Below are positions 26,811 to 35,474 of a stretch of DNA of 64,000 bases, in pieces. The stretch spans positions 8,624,501-8,688,500 of the forward strand of contig NZ_AP023356.1 in NCBI RefSeq assembly GCF_018324205.1, in the 5' to 3' direction. This stretch comes from Actinoplanes ianthinogenes (GTDB taxonomy: Bacteria > Actinomycetota > Actinomycetes > Mycobacteriales > Micromonosporaceae). The first letter of the stretch is position 1; each line of letters opens with the position of its first letter. The position numbers were made by a program, and so were the translations under genes. The notes under the pieces are model-generated. The model saw only the letters and a list, made by a program, of their open reading frames with translations, did no database searches and was not told the origin of the DNA.

Positions 26811-27550
26811 CTACGAAACGAATCGATGAGCGTTACGGGTACACCATTCGGTGAAGGTCCGAGGAGCGCGGCCCGGAATGCGGCGAACGGTGTCGGTGCG
26901 GAAACCGATGGTGTCGGCTCGCATGAGGGCGAATCCCTCGATGAGGGCGGCTGCGAGCGCTGGGGGCGCTCCGTGTGGGAAGCGAGCGCGCACAGCCTCT
27001 TCGGGGGAGTTCACTGGCCGCACGTCAAGGTGGCGGCCGATGGCCATGGCGAGCGTACGGGTTTGCTCGGTTACGGTAAGTGTCTCCTCTCCGGTCAGGA
27101 CGTACTGCTTGCCTTGGTGGCCCTCCTCGGTGAGGGCGACGGCCGCCACGTCGGCGATGTCGGCGGGATCAATGGGTGCATACCTGCCGGGGCCAATGGG
27201 GTCGAGCACGAAGCCGTCCGCTCGGATTGTGGGTAACCAGTCCAGCGCGTTGGTCATGAAGGCGCCCGGTCGCAGGATCGTGGCGGGGATGCCCGAGGCG
27301 CGAACCAGTTCCTCTCGGTCGTGGTGCCACCGGCCCATCGCGGGCATGGGGTCGCCGAGCACGTTGGCCGAGGACAGATGAACGATGTGCCGCACTTCGG
27401 CGGCTTGGGCAGCCGCGACAGCGTGTCGGGTCTGATCTAGACCGATGCCGGGAGTCAGCAGGAAAAGCGCGTCGGCACCGTCGAAGGCGGCCGGCAGGGT
27501 CGCGGGATCGTTGAGATCTGCGATGACGTGCTTCGTGGAGGCGGGGGGAT
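26811..27550 (-). pseudogene. NmrA-like NAD(P)-binding protein, N-terminally truncated
   Basis: The open frame (closed by TAG at 27579-27581) reads TKHVIADLNDPATLPAAFDG, ADALFLLTPGIGLDQ, VRHIVHLSSANVLGD, LRPGAFMTNALDW, APIDPADIADVAA and the usual NmrA C-terminus. It lacks the first ~45 residues, including the GxxGxxG dinucleotide motif, and has no start codon before GTG 27395. The truncation point abuts a similarly truncated MarR gene on the other strand, so both lost their N-termini together. Expression of a useful product is unlikely. Confidence 0.8.
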
Positions 27551-27886
27551 GACGGCCGTACCCCGGGCGAGATCGCGGCTAAGGTCGGTGTCTCCACCCC
27601 CGCGGTGGTCAAGATGTCCGGGCGCCTGATCGACGCCGGCCTGATCACCCGCCGCCGCGACGATCAAGACCATCGCCTGGTCCGCCTCTGGCTGACTGAC
27701 GCAGGTCAAGCCCTGCGACAACCGATCGAATTCGAACGGAACCGTCTCGAACAAAAAATCACCGAAGATTTGACTGAAACTGAGCGACACACTTTGCTGT
27801 CCGCGCTCGGCAAAATCCAGCGAGCAGCAGCCGCATTGTTAGCCAAAGCCGACGAACATCCCGCTCTCCATGATCAAACGCACTGA
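27551..27886 (+). pseudogene. MarR-family regulator, N-terminally truncated
   Basis: The frame reads GRTPGEIAAKVGVSTPAVVK, then the recognition helix and wing RLIDAGLITRRRDDQDHRLV and the C-terminal dimerisation helix to 27886. The first ~40 residues (dimerisation helix 1 and start of the HTH) are absent, and the first in-frame start codon is GTG 27605, inside the recognition helix. With its divergent NmrA partner this was probably a regulator-target pair; their N-termini and the shared promoter are deleted. Confidence 0.8.
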
Positions 27887-28316
27887 TCTGTCGCGAGGCG
27901 TGCGCTGCCGGCTGTCATGGGCCGAGTTCTCGGAGGGCCACACGCTCTTGCCGACGACAGTGTGTTCGTATGGAGGCATTCGTCGATAGCGAAACATCAG
28001 GTTCGAGAACTTGCCGACGGTATTTTCTACTGTCCGGGGCGGCCCTACGCCAAAGTGATCGACGACGCCGGCAATCTTGTCGAGTGCGGCCACCAACGTC
28101 CTGCGGAAGTCTCCCAGGAGTGGGAGAAGCATGCTTCTGGCTCAACACGACTGACGGCGGGCGGCTCCGACGCCATACCCTGCAAAGGCTGAGCCGCAGC
28201 CACTGCGCAGTCTCCCAGGCGGCGGCTGGCCACGGCGTCCGCTTTGTCATCGAATCGGCGCGTCGGGCTACCGGCTTCGAACCTTGCCTTGATGGTCCTC
28301 GGTATGGTCTGCGGTT
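27887..28316. other. Gene-poor stretch with competing short frames
   Basis: About 430 nt of lower-GC sequence. A plus frame (PYAKVIDDAGNLVECGHQRP around 28050) and a minus frame (RTLVAALDKIAGVVDHFGVG and MFRYRRMPPYEHTVVGKSVW, 27839-28132) both look faintly protein-like. Neither has a convincing start or family. Probably gene debris. Confidence 0.4.
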
Positions 28317-28418
28317 ATGGGCGCGATCAAACCGTGGCATTTGATGTTCTGTCTCATCGTCGTGCTGATGATCGGTGGAGTCGTGGCGGCCGTGATCAGC
28401 GCGGGACGGAAGAAGTAG
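28317..28418 (+). CDS. 33-residue single-TM small membrane protein
   Basis: The frame starts MGAIKPWHLMFCLIVVLMIG, a short polar head with a conserved-looking KPWH motif and one TM helix, and ends in a basic SAGRKK tail before TAG. This head-TM-basic layout occurs in a widespread group of tiny actinobacterial membrane proteins of unknown function. There is no clear Shine-Dalgarno. It is the only intact-looking gene between the MarR fragment and 28.6 kb. Confidence 0.6.
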   Translation: MGAIKPWHLMFCLIVVLMIGGVVAAVISAGRKK

Positions 28419-28671
28419 TAGCTCGTGTGTTGGCGTCAGGGTGTGTGCGGCCAAGCGCGGCGTCCTCAGCTATCGCTTTGAGCGTGCTGGCGTTCGTCGG
28501 TGGCGGTGACCGAACGTGAAGTATGGCTACTTCTTCGCGGGAGTCAGCAAGCACGTCCCCCCGACACGTGGTGCTGCTGGCAGCCGTCGACGGTTTTGCA
28601 TTGGGGAGATTCACTCTGCCGCCTCGACATTCGCACGATGCCGAGCAGCGACCTTCGCTACCTTGATACAA

Positions 28672-29400
28672 ATGGGCCTTCTACGGGTGTTCGAAGACGA
28701 TGACTACCAAGCGGAATACAGCCTCCTCGTCCTGAACGACCCAGCCGTCGACTGGCCCGACGAGGAGCCGGAAATACCGCACTACCGCGACCGGGGCGAC
28801 ACTCCGAACGGCACGTTCGCCGGATCAGGCGCCGGCTGGATCTACGCCGACGCCCCCGGCCTGGATGGTCACCTGGTGCGCCTCGAACTGCATGACGAAC
28901 CGCCGCCTGCCGGCGAACTACACTTCGATGAGGCCCTCGAGACACCGTACCGGTCAAGCTCCGGCACGATATCTCTCGCCTCGGTAACCTCTGGCCCTGG
29001 TGATCAAGTCGACCTCGAACTCGGGGACGCCGAGTGGTTCCGCGTCCGGATCGCCCTCCGACGAGAAGACCTCGGGGAACGCCCCGGATTCCATCCCGGG
29101 TTCCGCTCTCACTGGTTACTGCAATTCTGGCCTGACACGGCCGTAGCAGCTCCCGTCTGGCTCGCGCGCAGCGAGGCTGTCAGTAGCTCGCGCCTCTCGC
29201 AGGACCTTGAAGCGGTACTGCGATGGACGCCCCAGCTACCCCTAGAGACCTCAATCCCAGACCTGGCAGAACGCCTCCTGGTCAGCGAAGCGGACGTCCG
29301 CGACGGTCTCACTACTGCGGAACAGACCGGCCTGCTGCATTTCGAGAGCAAGGAACCCCTACGACTGACGCTCGGGCCTGAAGTGAGCTCCTGCCGTTGA
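28672..29400 (+). CDS. Hypothetical protein with C-terminal winged-helix-like region
   Basis: 242 residues from ATG 28672; the frame extends upstream to 28516 but that part reads as non-coding. The N-terminal two thirds is beta-rich and acidic (EYSLLVLNDPAVDWPDEEPE, GAGWIYADAPGLDGHLVRLE). The end (PDLAERLLVSEADVRDGLTT, then AEQTGLLHF) resembles a small winged helix. No Shine-Dalgarno. Base composition is below the local average, in keeping with the decayed or acquired stretch around it. No family recognised. Confidence 0.6.
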   Translation: MGLLRVFEDDDYQAEYSLLVLNDPAVDWPDEEPEIPHYRDRGDTPNGTFAGSGAGWIYADAPGLDGHLVRLELHDEPPPAGELHFDEALETPYRSSSGTISLASVTSGPGDQVDLELGDAEWFRVRIALRREDLGERPGFHPGFRSHWLLQFWPDTAVAAPVWLARSEAVSSSRLSQDLEAVLRWTPQLPLETSIPDLAERLLVSEADVRDGLTTAEQTGLLHFESKEPLRLTLGPEVSSCR

Positions 29401-29404
29401 CTGC

Positions 29405-29770
29405 TCCCTGCTGAGTGACGATCAGTCGTCATCGCCACTCCGCACGAGGCATATCCTCTTCGAAGTCGATCCATTCGGAAGACAAGAAAAGTGGCCGACT
29501 CTTCAAAATGTCACCTACGCGCTGAACCCAGAGGCCCACGTCTACCACGTTCCCGCACTAGAACCTGTCGCCGGCGCCAGCCCGGGACTGAGGAGAGAGT
29601 ACTTCTCTGTTCCGAGTGTTGCTGTCCTGAGTCGCACTCAAGTAGCCGCCATCCGCGCCCGTGCCGGCTGGCGCTGTAATGCCCTGCGGTCGGCTGTGAC
29701 GGCCCGGTGCCCTGTCCTGCCGAGAAGCGGACATCCGGTCCCGGAGGGCAAATGCACCACCAGCGCATAG
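29405..29770 (+). pseudogene. Open frame without start codon, probable gene remnant
   Basis: The frame reads RHILFEVDPFGRQEKWPTLQ, NPEAHVYHVPALEPVAG and LRREYFSVPSVAVLSRTQVA, which looks like genuine protein, but there is no ATG, GTG or TTG before residue ~100. It follows the preceding gene directly. It could be a decayed gene or one whose start frame was lost by an indel upstream of 29440. Confidence 0.4.
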
Positions 29771-29937
29771 CTGCCGTCGACGACGGATATCAGCCGATCG
29801 GTCACCTGTCAGCCCTCTGCTGGCCTGATGCACTCACGACACCGCTGGGCTAGCTTCACGATCACCAAACGGCGACGGAACAGGCCCCAGTCATCATAAG
29901 AATCAATCTCGTCATCCCCGCGCACCTGGCGGCCGAA

Positions 29938-30579
29938 TTGCAGATCCCGGCGCTGGCGATAACCGACGGCACAGCCGCCCCGGAATGGGTCGAGGTGCCA
30001 CTGAGCCGGTGGCGGTTCAAGCGCAGACCGTCGCAGCGGCTTCCCCTGGATCCGCATACGGCCAAGAGCGTTCGCCGGTACCTGCGGCTGGCGCCGTGGT
30101 CGCTGCTGGTAGGCCTGGTCTCACTGGCGGCTTGGTGGGGCTTGGTATTCGCGGACCTGCCGTCCGTCAGCAGGGCGGCGGCGGTTGCGGTGGCGTGCGG
30201 CGGCAGCCTGTGGCCCCTGGCGGAGCGACGGGGGCTCCCTGAGCACATGCCGTCGCGCACCCGGTCCGGTGACCTGCACATCCCGCAGGTCCCGGTGGAG
30301 GTGGCCGACCAATGGGTTGTCCAGAACCCGGGTGTGATCGCCACCGAAGAACCCGCCCCGCGCCCTCATTCCCGCCGGTTTTACGCCAGTTGGGCCACGG
30401 GCCTTCTGGCGGCGTCGATCGCTCTGGCTGCGGTACTGGCGAACGACGGACGAGAAGACTCCATCCTGCTCTGGATACTGCTGCCTGCCCTCTTCTTCAC
30501 CAGCCTCACGATGGTTTGCAAGATGCAACCGCCCGCGAAGGACGGCACCGTACGAACCTGGCCGCCCGGAGCTGCGTAG
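29938..30579 (+). CDS. Four-TM membrane protein of unknown function
   Basis: 213 residues from TTG 29938. Helices are at APWSLLVGLVSLAAWWGLVF, AAAVAVACGGSLWPLA, SWATGLLAASIALAAVL and ILLWILLPALFFTSLTMVC. The coding frame clearly continues upstream (APVIIRINLVIPAHLAAELQ) to a TAG at ~29848 without another start codon, so the true start is missing or the gene is truncated. An N-terminal cytoplasmic region with WVEVPLSRWRFKRRPS precedes the first helix. No family recognised. Confidence 0.55.
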   Translation: MQIPALAITDGTAAPEWVEVPLSRWRFKRRPSQRLPLDPHTAKSVRRYLRLAPWSLLVGLVSLAAWWGLVFADLPSVSRAAAVAVACGGSLWPLAERRGLPEHMPSRTRSGDLHIPQVPVEVADQWVVQNPGVIATEEPAPRPHSRRFYASWATGLLAASIALAAVLANDGREDSILLWILLPALFFTSLTMVCKMQPPAKDGTVRTWPPGAA

Positions 30580-30714
30580 ATCGCGTCCAGTCCATACATG
30601 CAGGGCCGCGTGAGTTTCCGGAGCATCGGTGTGTCCGCCAACGACCAGCCTGCGCTGAGGCAGGTACCGCGTGCGTCCGAAAGTCGTCGGGTACAGCCTC
30701 GGCGGGCCCGCGGC

Positions 30715-31146
30715 TCAGGGCACAGGATGGAGCAGGACCAGCGGAATCTCGCGTTCGGTGCGCCGCTGGTAGCCGGCGTAGTTGGGGAAGCCCGCGATGA
30801 TCTCCGGCCACAGCCGGGCCCGCTCCTCGGGCGTCGCGACGGCGGCGATCATCGGCCGGCGTGGTCCGCCCTGGAAGGCGACCTCCACCTGCGGCCGGTC
30901 TCGGAGGTTGAGGAACCAGGCCGGGTGCCGGTCGTCGCCGCCGCGGGAGGCGACGACGACGTGCGCCTCGCCGTCGCGGATGGGCGAGGTGAGCATCACC
31001 GCGCGGGGTACGCCGCTACGGCGGCCGACGGTGACCAGTTCGAGAACGGGCATGCCGATGACCCGGTAACCGAACCGCCCTCCAGTGATCCGCAGGAGAG
31101 CTCGATGCACGGCGTTCATGGATTTGAGTGCGAAGTCTGATGGCAC
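30715..31146 (-). CDS. DDN-family (deazaflavin/F420-dependent nitroreductase-like) protein
   Basis: 143 residues from GTG 31146, giving the usual family N-terminus VPSDFALKSMNAVHRALLR. Then come GMPVLELVTVGRRSGVPRAV, HVVVASRGGDDRHPAWFLNL and YQRRTEREIPLVLLHP, all characteristic DDN (PF04075) segments: the GR-x-SG-x-x-R cofactor-binding loop and the P-x-W-x-x-NL core. Members bind F420 and reduce nitro- or quinone-type compounds. The ~130 nt between 30580 and 30714 hold nothing I recognise. Confidence 0.88.
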   Translation of the reverse strand: MPSDFALKSMNAVHRALLRITGGRFGYRVIGMPVLELVTVGRRSGVPRAVMLTSPIRDGEAHVVVASRGGDDRHPAWFLNLRDRPQVEVAFQGGPRRPMIAAVATPEERARLWPEIIAGFPNYAGYQRRTEREIPLVLLHPVP

Positions 31147-31251
31147 AGCGCCATGGTACGGGGAGCACCCGGCAGATCGATCTTTCCGCCACGCGCAGTT
31201 CCGGCGGTCGGGGAGGGTGTTTCGCAGCTTCCGCGGGGTGCCGGAAACGGA

Positions 31252-31283
31252 CTGATGGTGGGCCCCGGAGAGCCCACCATCAG
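31252..31283 (-). terminator. Hairpin terminator of the GH62 gene
   Basis: Perfect 12-bp stem CTGATGGTGGGC / GCCCACCATCAG with an 8-nt loop, 26 nt past the GH62 stop in its direction of transcription. The following T-tract is weak (GTTTCC). Confidence 0.65.
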
Positions 31284-31308
31284 CGTGATCAAACAAGGCC
31301 GCGAGCGG

Positions 31309-32835
31309 TCAGCGTTGCAGGGTGAGCACTCCCGGACGGTAGGGGAGCAGACCGTAGTCGCCGCCCGAGCTGGGGGAGCGACCCTGGTAGAGCAGCTGGA
31401 GGTTGCACGGGTCGATCGTCATGGTCTGGTCGGCGGTCGCCCGGACCAGCTCGCCGTGGCTGATGTCGTTGGTCCAGGTGGCGCCGCTGTTGGCCTTGCC
31501 GGCGAACGGGTTGCTCTCGGTCGCCGCCTGCGGGGTCCACGAGCCGCTCAGGCTGCTCGCGGTGAAGGACCGGAAGTAGCGTCCGTTCGACCCGATCGCC
31601 TCGACGATCATCAGGTATTGGTTCTGGCCCTGCACCTTGTAGACCTGCGGCGCCTCGAACAGGTTGTTCGTGGTGTCGCTCATGATCGTCGTGTACGACG
31701 AACCGAAGTTGCCCGGGAAGTTCCCGATCGGCATGCTCGCCCGGTAGATCTTGCCGTTGTCCCCGGCGAAGAACAGGTACATGTTCGTGCCGTCACCGAT
31801 GATCGTCTGGTCGATCGGCCCGGTGCCGGACCCGGAGATGCTGCCGGTGAACAGCGGCTGCGCGGCCGACCAGCCGTTGGCGTTGGTCGGGTCACTCGAG
31901 GTGCGGTAGGAGAACGCGGAGCCACCCCACTGGTAGGTGAGCACCCAGATGTTCTTCGGCGCGAAGTAGAACAGCGTCGGCGCGACCGTTCCCGAGCTCA
32001 TGCCGTTCTGGCTGGCCGAGGCCATGTCCGACCAGTTGGTGAACGGGCTGAAGTTCATCGAGCCCCACGTCGAGCCGGTGTCGTGCGTGGTCGCGTAGAC
32101 CAGGTGCTTGCCGTTGTAGGGCACGACGGTGAAGTCCTTGAGCGAGACCCAGCCGGACTTCGGGTTCGCCAGCGAGCCGGTCGAGCTCCAGCGGTAGGTG
32201 GACGGCAGCGTGCACGATCCGGACGTCGGCGAGGTGGTCGGCGTGCTCCCGCCGACCCGCACCAGCTGCCATTGCTGGTTGGCGCCGTTCCAGTCGCTGT
32301 ACTGCACGATGTTGGCGCCGTCGGCGGTCGACGCGCCCTGCACTTCGACGGCCTTGCCGCTGTTGCGGTTAATCAGCTGAATGTATCCGTCGATGTCCTG
32401 AATGCTGAACTGCTGGTTGGTGGTGTTGTTGTCGGTCCACTGCACAATCGCGCCGCCGTCGGCGGTGGACAGGTTGTACACATCGAGGACCTTGCCCGAA
32501 TGTTTCGATTTCAGCCGGTAATAGCCGCCGCCGGAGTCGACGAACTGCCACTGCTGCTGCGCCTGGTCGTTACGGGTCCACTGGGTGATCCGGGCGCCGT
32601 CGGTGGTGGCCAGGTTGTAGACGTCCAGGGCCTTGCCGCTGTTGCGGTTGACCAGCACGTACGAGGCGCTGGTGTCGATCGTCGCGGCGGACGCCGACGA
32701 GGCGGTCACGGCGACGGCTCCGCCGCCGGCGATCATGACCATCGCGGCAAGACCCGTTCGCCACCACCTGCGGCGCGTCGCGGCAGGTGGTGCTTGCGGC
32801 TCATTTTCCGGTACGGCGGGATGGCCCACTGTCAT
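31309..32835 (-). CDS. Secreted alpha-L-arabinofuranosidase: CBM13 plus GH62
   Basis: 508 residues from ATG 32835 (CAGGAG 6 nt upstream). A long basic N-terminus plus hydrophobic core (LAAMVMIAGGGAVAVTASSA) forms a signal peptide ending ASAA. A ricin-B/CBM13 domain has three QW-type subdomains (residues ~52-185). A short Ser/Thr linker follows, then a GH62 catalytic domain (~205-508) with SGWVSLKDFTVVPYNGKHLV, GTGPIDQTIIGDGTNMYLFF and NNLFEAPQVYKVQGQNQYLM; it ends YGLLPYRPGVLTLQR. GH62 enzymes remove arabinose side chains from arabinoxylan. It is regulated through the CebR-like box upstream. Confidence 0.95.
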   Translation of the reverse strand: MTVGHPAVPENEPQAPPAATRRRWWRTGLAAMVMIAGGGAVAVTASSASAATIDTSASYVLVNRNSGKALDVYNLATTDGARITQWTRNDQAQQQWQFVDSGGGYYRLKSKHSGKVLDVYNLSTADGGAIVQWTDNNTTNQQFSIQDIDGYIQLINRNSGKAVEVQGASTADGANIVQYSDWNGANQQWQLVRVGGSTPTTSPTSGSCTLPSTYRWSSTGSLANPKSGWVSLKDFTVVPYNGKHLVYATTHDTGSTWGSMNFSPFTNWSDMASASQNGMSSGTVAPTLFYFAPKNIWVLTYQWGGSAFSYRTSSDPTNANGWSAAQPLFTGSISGSGTGPIDQTIIGDGTNMYLFFAGDNGKIYRASMPIGNFPGNFGSSYTTIMSDTTNNLFEAPQVYKVQGQNQYLMIVEAIGSNGRYFRSFTASSLSGSWTPQAATESNPFAGKANSGATWTNDISHGELVRATADQTMTIDPCNLQLLYQGRSPSSGGDYGLLPYRPGVLTLQR

Positions 32836-32900
32836 GGCGAACTCCTGGGTGGGGACTGATCGGCGCCGGGGAATGCGCCGGTGACCATGTGAATGCCAAA

Positions 32901-32914
32901 TGGGAGCGCTCACA
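32901..32914. promoter_or_regulatory. CebR-like LacI-family operator
   Basis: TGGGAGCGCTCACA, 66 nt upstream of the GH62 start. It matches the CebR box TGGGAGCGCTCCCA, known from cellulose and cello-oligosaccharide regulons of actinomycetes, at 13 of 14 positions. Inference: glycan-induced derepression. Confidence 0.7.
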
Positions 32915-33017
32915 TTGTGTCCGCGATATTGCCAGAAGCCCCGGGTCTGTTTCAACGGCGTAAACCGCCGACTCGTTGGACCCGCCGTGCATAACGATTA
33001 CCGGAAGATTCCCGCCG

Positions 33018-34439
33018 TCAATCGGCGACGGCGGGGACCGTGCTCCGGGCGTACCGTAGATCGGGGTTTGATCGGGCCGGGAGCAGAGCGATCCCGGCGC
33101 AGGCCAGCAGTGCCAGGCCGAAGACGGCGAAGGCGATCGTGTAAGCGGCGTCGGCCGGCTCGCCGCCGGTGGTGGTGACGGTGGCCAGCAGGGCGCCGGC
33201 GAGGTTGGTGCCGAGGGTGCCGCCGACCGTGCGCATGATGGTGTTGACGCCGGTGACCACGCCGGTCTGGTCCGGTGGGACCTCGCCGACCGTGCGGATC
33301 GCGACCGCGGCGAACGCCAGGCCGATGCCGCAGCCTTCCAGGAACAGGCCGAGCAGCACATTGACCCGGTCCTGGTGGAAGAACGCCAGCCAGCCGTAGG
33401 CGACCGCGGTGATCATCGCCCCGGTGAACAGCGCCGAACGCCAGCCGCTGGTGTCCCGGAACCGGCCGACCAGTGGGGTGACCACCAGCGTGCCGGCGGC
33501 CGTGGGCAGCAGGTAGAAGCCGACAGCCGTGGCCGGCAGGCCGAAACCGGCGCCGGTGGCCGGGTCCTGTTGCAGCAGCAGCGGGCCGAGCATCCAGGCG
33601 GCGAACATGCCCAGGCCGAGCAGCAGCGTGGCAGCGTTGGTGGCGCGCAGCTCCGGGCGCCACAGGGTGCGCAGGTCGACCAGCGGGTCGGTGGTGCGCA
33701 GCTCGCGGCGGCCCCAGATGACCGCGAGCAGCGCCGCGGCACCGGCCAGCGTCACCGAGCGAACCGGATGCCCGGTCGACAGGTCGGTGATGGCCAGCAG
33801 CAGCAGTGCCAGCCAGGTGGCGAACAGCAGCACGCTGAGCGCCCCGATCCGCCCGGCGCCCGGCTTGCGGCCGGACTCGGGCGCGATCACGGCGGTCAGC
33901 CCGGCCGCGACCAGCGACAGTCCGGCCGGTATCCAGAACAGCCAGTGGTACGACAGCAGGTGCAGGATCGGTCCGGCGGCCAGCGTGCCGAGCGCCCCGC
34001 CGATGCTGAGCACCGCGGAGACCGCGGCGATCGCCCGGGCCCGCGACTCGCTCGGCACGTTGTCCCGGATCATGGCGAAGGCCAGCGGGAACACCGCGCC
34101 GCCGGCGCCCTGCACGAGCCGGCCGGCCAGCATCACCGGCAGGCTGTGCGCGAGCGCGGACAGGGCGGCGCCGGCGGCCAGGGCGACCAGCGCGCCGACC
34201 ATGGCCCGGCGCTTGCCGTGCAGATCGCCGAGCCGGCCGATGACGGGGGTCAGCACCGACGCGCTGAGCAGGTAGGACGTCAGCACCCAGGAGACACCGC
34301 CGGCGGTGGTGTGCAATTCCCGCTGGAGGGTGCCCAGGGCCGGGACGGCGAGCGACTGAAGGACCGAGTAGGCGGTGGCGCCGGCACAGAGGACGGCGAC
34401 CACCAGAGCGCTACGACTTCGCGTACGGGTTGTAGTCAT
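33018..34439 (-). CDS. MFS drug/metabolite exporter (DHA2 type)
   Basis: 473 residues and about 14 TM helices. Motif A is GRLGDLHGKRRAM between TM2 and TM3, a motif-C-like Gly/Pro-rich segment lies in TM5, and a second half repeat is present. The layout is DHA2-like (EmrB/QacA). ATG 34439 overlaps the end of the binding-protein gene by 29 nt, so it is the last gene of the sulfonate-type operon, or shares only its tail. Substrate unknown; in this position it might export a sulfonate-derived product. Confidence 0.88.
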   Translation of the reverse strand: MTTTRTRSRSALVVAVLCAGATAYSVLQSLAVPALGTLQRELHTTAGGVSWVLTSYLLSASVLTPVIGRLGDLHGKRRAMVGALVALAAGAALSALAHSLPVMLAGRLVQGAGGAVFPLAFAMIRDNVPSESRARAIAAVSAVLSIGGALGTLAAGPILHLLSYHWLFWIPAGLSLVAAGLTAVIAPESGRKPGAGRIGALSVLLFATWLALLLLAITDLSTGHPVRSVTLAGAAALLAVIWGRRELRTTDPLVDLRTLWRPELRATNAATLLLGLGMFAAWMLGPLLLQQDPATGAGFGLPATAVGFYLLPTAAGTLVVTPLVGRFRDTSGWRSALFTGAMITAVAYGWLAFFHQDRVNVLLGLFLEGCGIGLAFAAVAIRTVGEVPPDQTGVVTGVNTIMRTVGGTLGTNLAGALLATVTTTGGEPADAAYTIAFAVFGLALLACAGIALLPARSNPDLRYARSTVPAVAD

Positions 34440-35469
34440 TGGTGTAGAAATCGGTGGGCTTGACCTGACCGGCGGTGAGCTCGCCCTTCTTGGTCAGCTG
34501 ATCGATGTAGAACTGGATGTCCGCGTCCTTGATCAGCGCGTTGGGGCGGCTGCCGAAGGGGTAGACGTACTTGGCGAGGTCGGCGTTGCCCTTGAAGTCC
34601 GTGATGATCGCGGCGGCCTTCTCCTGCAACTCGGCCGGGTGCTCCCAGGCCCAGGACCACGCCTTCACGTAACCGGCGACGAACTCCTTGACCGCCTCCG
34701 GGTGGGCGTCCAGGAACTGCTGGGAGAACGCGAAGCCGCCGGTGACGAAGTCGCCGAGCATGTCACCCTCGGTCGCCACCACCTTGATGCCCGGGTCCTC
34801 CTGGCCCTTGTTGTATGCCGGGGTCCACGAGTACGCCGCGTCGACCTGGCCCTGCTGGAGGGCCTGGATCTCGTTCGGCGGGGCCACCACCACGTAGTCG
34901 ATCTTCTCGGGGTCGGCGCCGCCGGCCTCGGCCCACTTGCGGATCGCGTACTCGGCCTGGGCGGAGCGCACGTTGACGCTGACCTTCTTGCCCTCCAGGT
35001 CCTTGGCGGTGGTGATGCCGCTGCTCTTCTTGGCGAGCAGGCCGCCGATCGAGATGGTCTTGCCGCCGGTGTCCTTGGTCAGGGTGGTGCCGGCCGCGAC
35101 GATCGCCTTGATCTTCAGCCCGGAGACGTCGGCGTGGATGATCGGCGCGGTGTTGGTCCACGCGATGTCGTTGGACCCGGCCGCGATCGCCTGGATGTCC
35201 TCCGGCCCCGACTTGGAGATGCCGACACTCTTGATCTGCACGCTGGTGCCCTCGTAGTAGCCCAGCTTGGTGGCCAGCTCGAACGGCGCGATCGAGCCGT
35301 ACGAGGCGCCGCTCTGGTAGCGGAAGGTCACCTTGGGCTTGCCGTTGTCCGCGGCGGCAGCGCCCTCCGGCTTCACGTCGGCGTCGTCGCCGTCGCCGCG
35401 GAACTGGGCGCACCCGGCCGCGGTGGTCAGCGCCAGCAGGGCGGTGACCAGTGCGATGGGTCGTCTCAT
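34411..35469 (-). CDS. Sulfonate/nitrate-type ABC substrate-binding lipoprotein (SsuA/TauA family)
   Basis: 352 residues from ATG 35469. The lipobox is LTTAAGC (Cys20). The NMT1/SsuA-type two-lobe fold is visible in QSGASYGSIAPFELATKLGY, IAAGSNDIAWTNTAPIIHAD, GKKVSVNVRSAQAEYAIRKW and ALQQGQVDAAYSWTPAY. It delivers small organosulfur or similar anions to the permease. It lies 5 nt after the permease gene and belongs to the tauD-ATPase-permease-binding protein operon on the minus strand. Confidence 0.9.
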   Translation of the reverse strand: MRRPIALVTALLALTTAAGCAQFRGDGDDADVKPEGAAAADNGKPKVTFRYQSGASYGSIAPFELATKLGYYEGTSVQIKSVGISKSGPEDIQAIAAGSNDIAWTNTAPIIHADVSGLKIKAIVAAGTTLTKDTGGKTISIGGLLAKKSSGITTAKDLEGKKVSVNVRSAQAEYAIRKWAEAGGADPEKIDYVVVAPPNEIQALQQGQVDAAYSWTPAYNKGQEDPGIKVVATEGDMLGDFVTGGFAFSQQFLDAHPEAVKEFVAGYVKAWSWAWEHPAELQEKAAAIITDFKGNADLAKYVYPFGSRPNALIKDADIQFYIDQLTKKGELTAGQVKPTDFYTNDYNPYAKS

Positions 35470-35474
35470 GGGAG

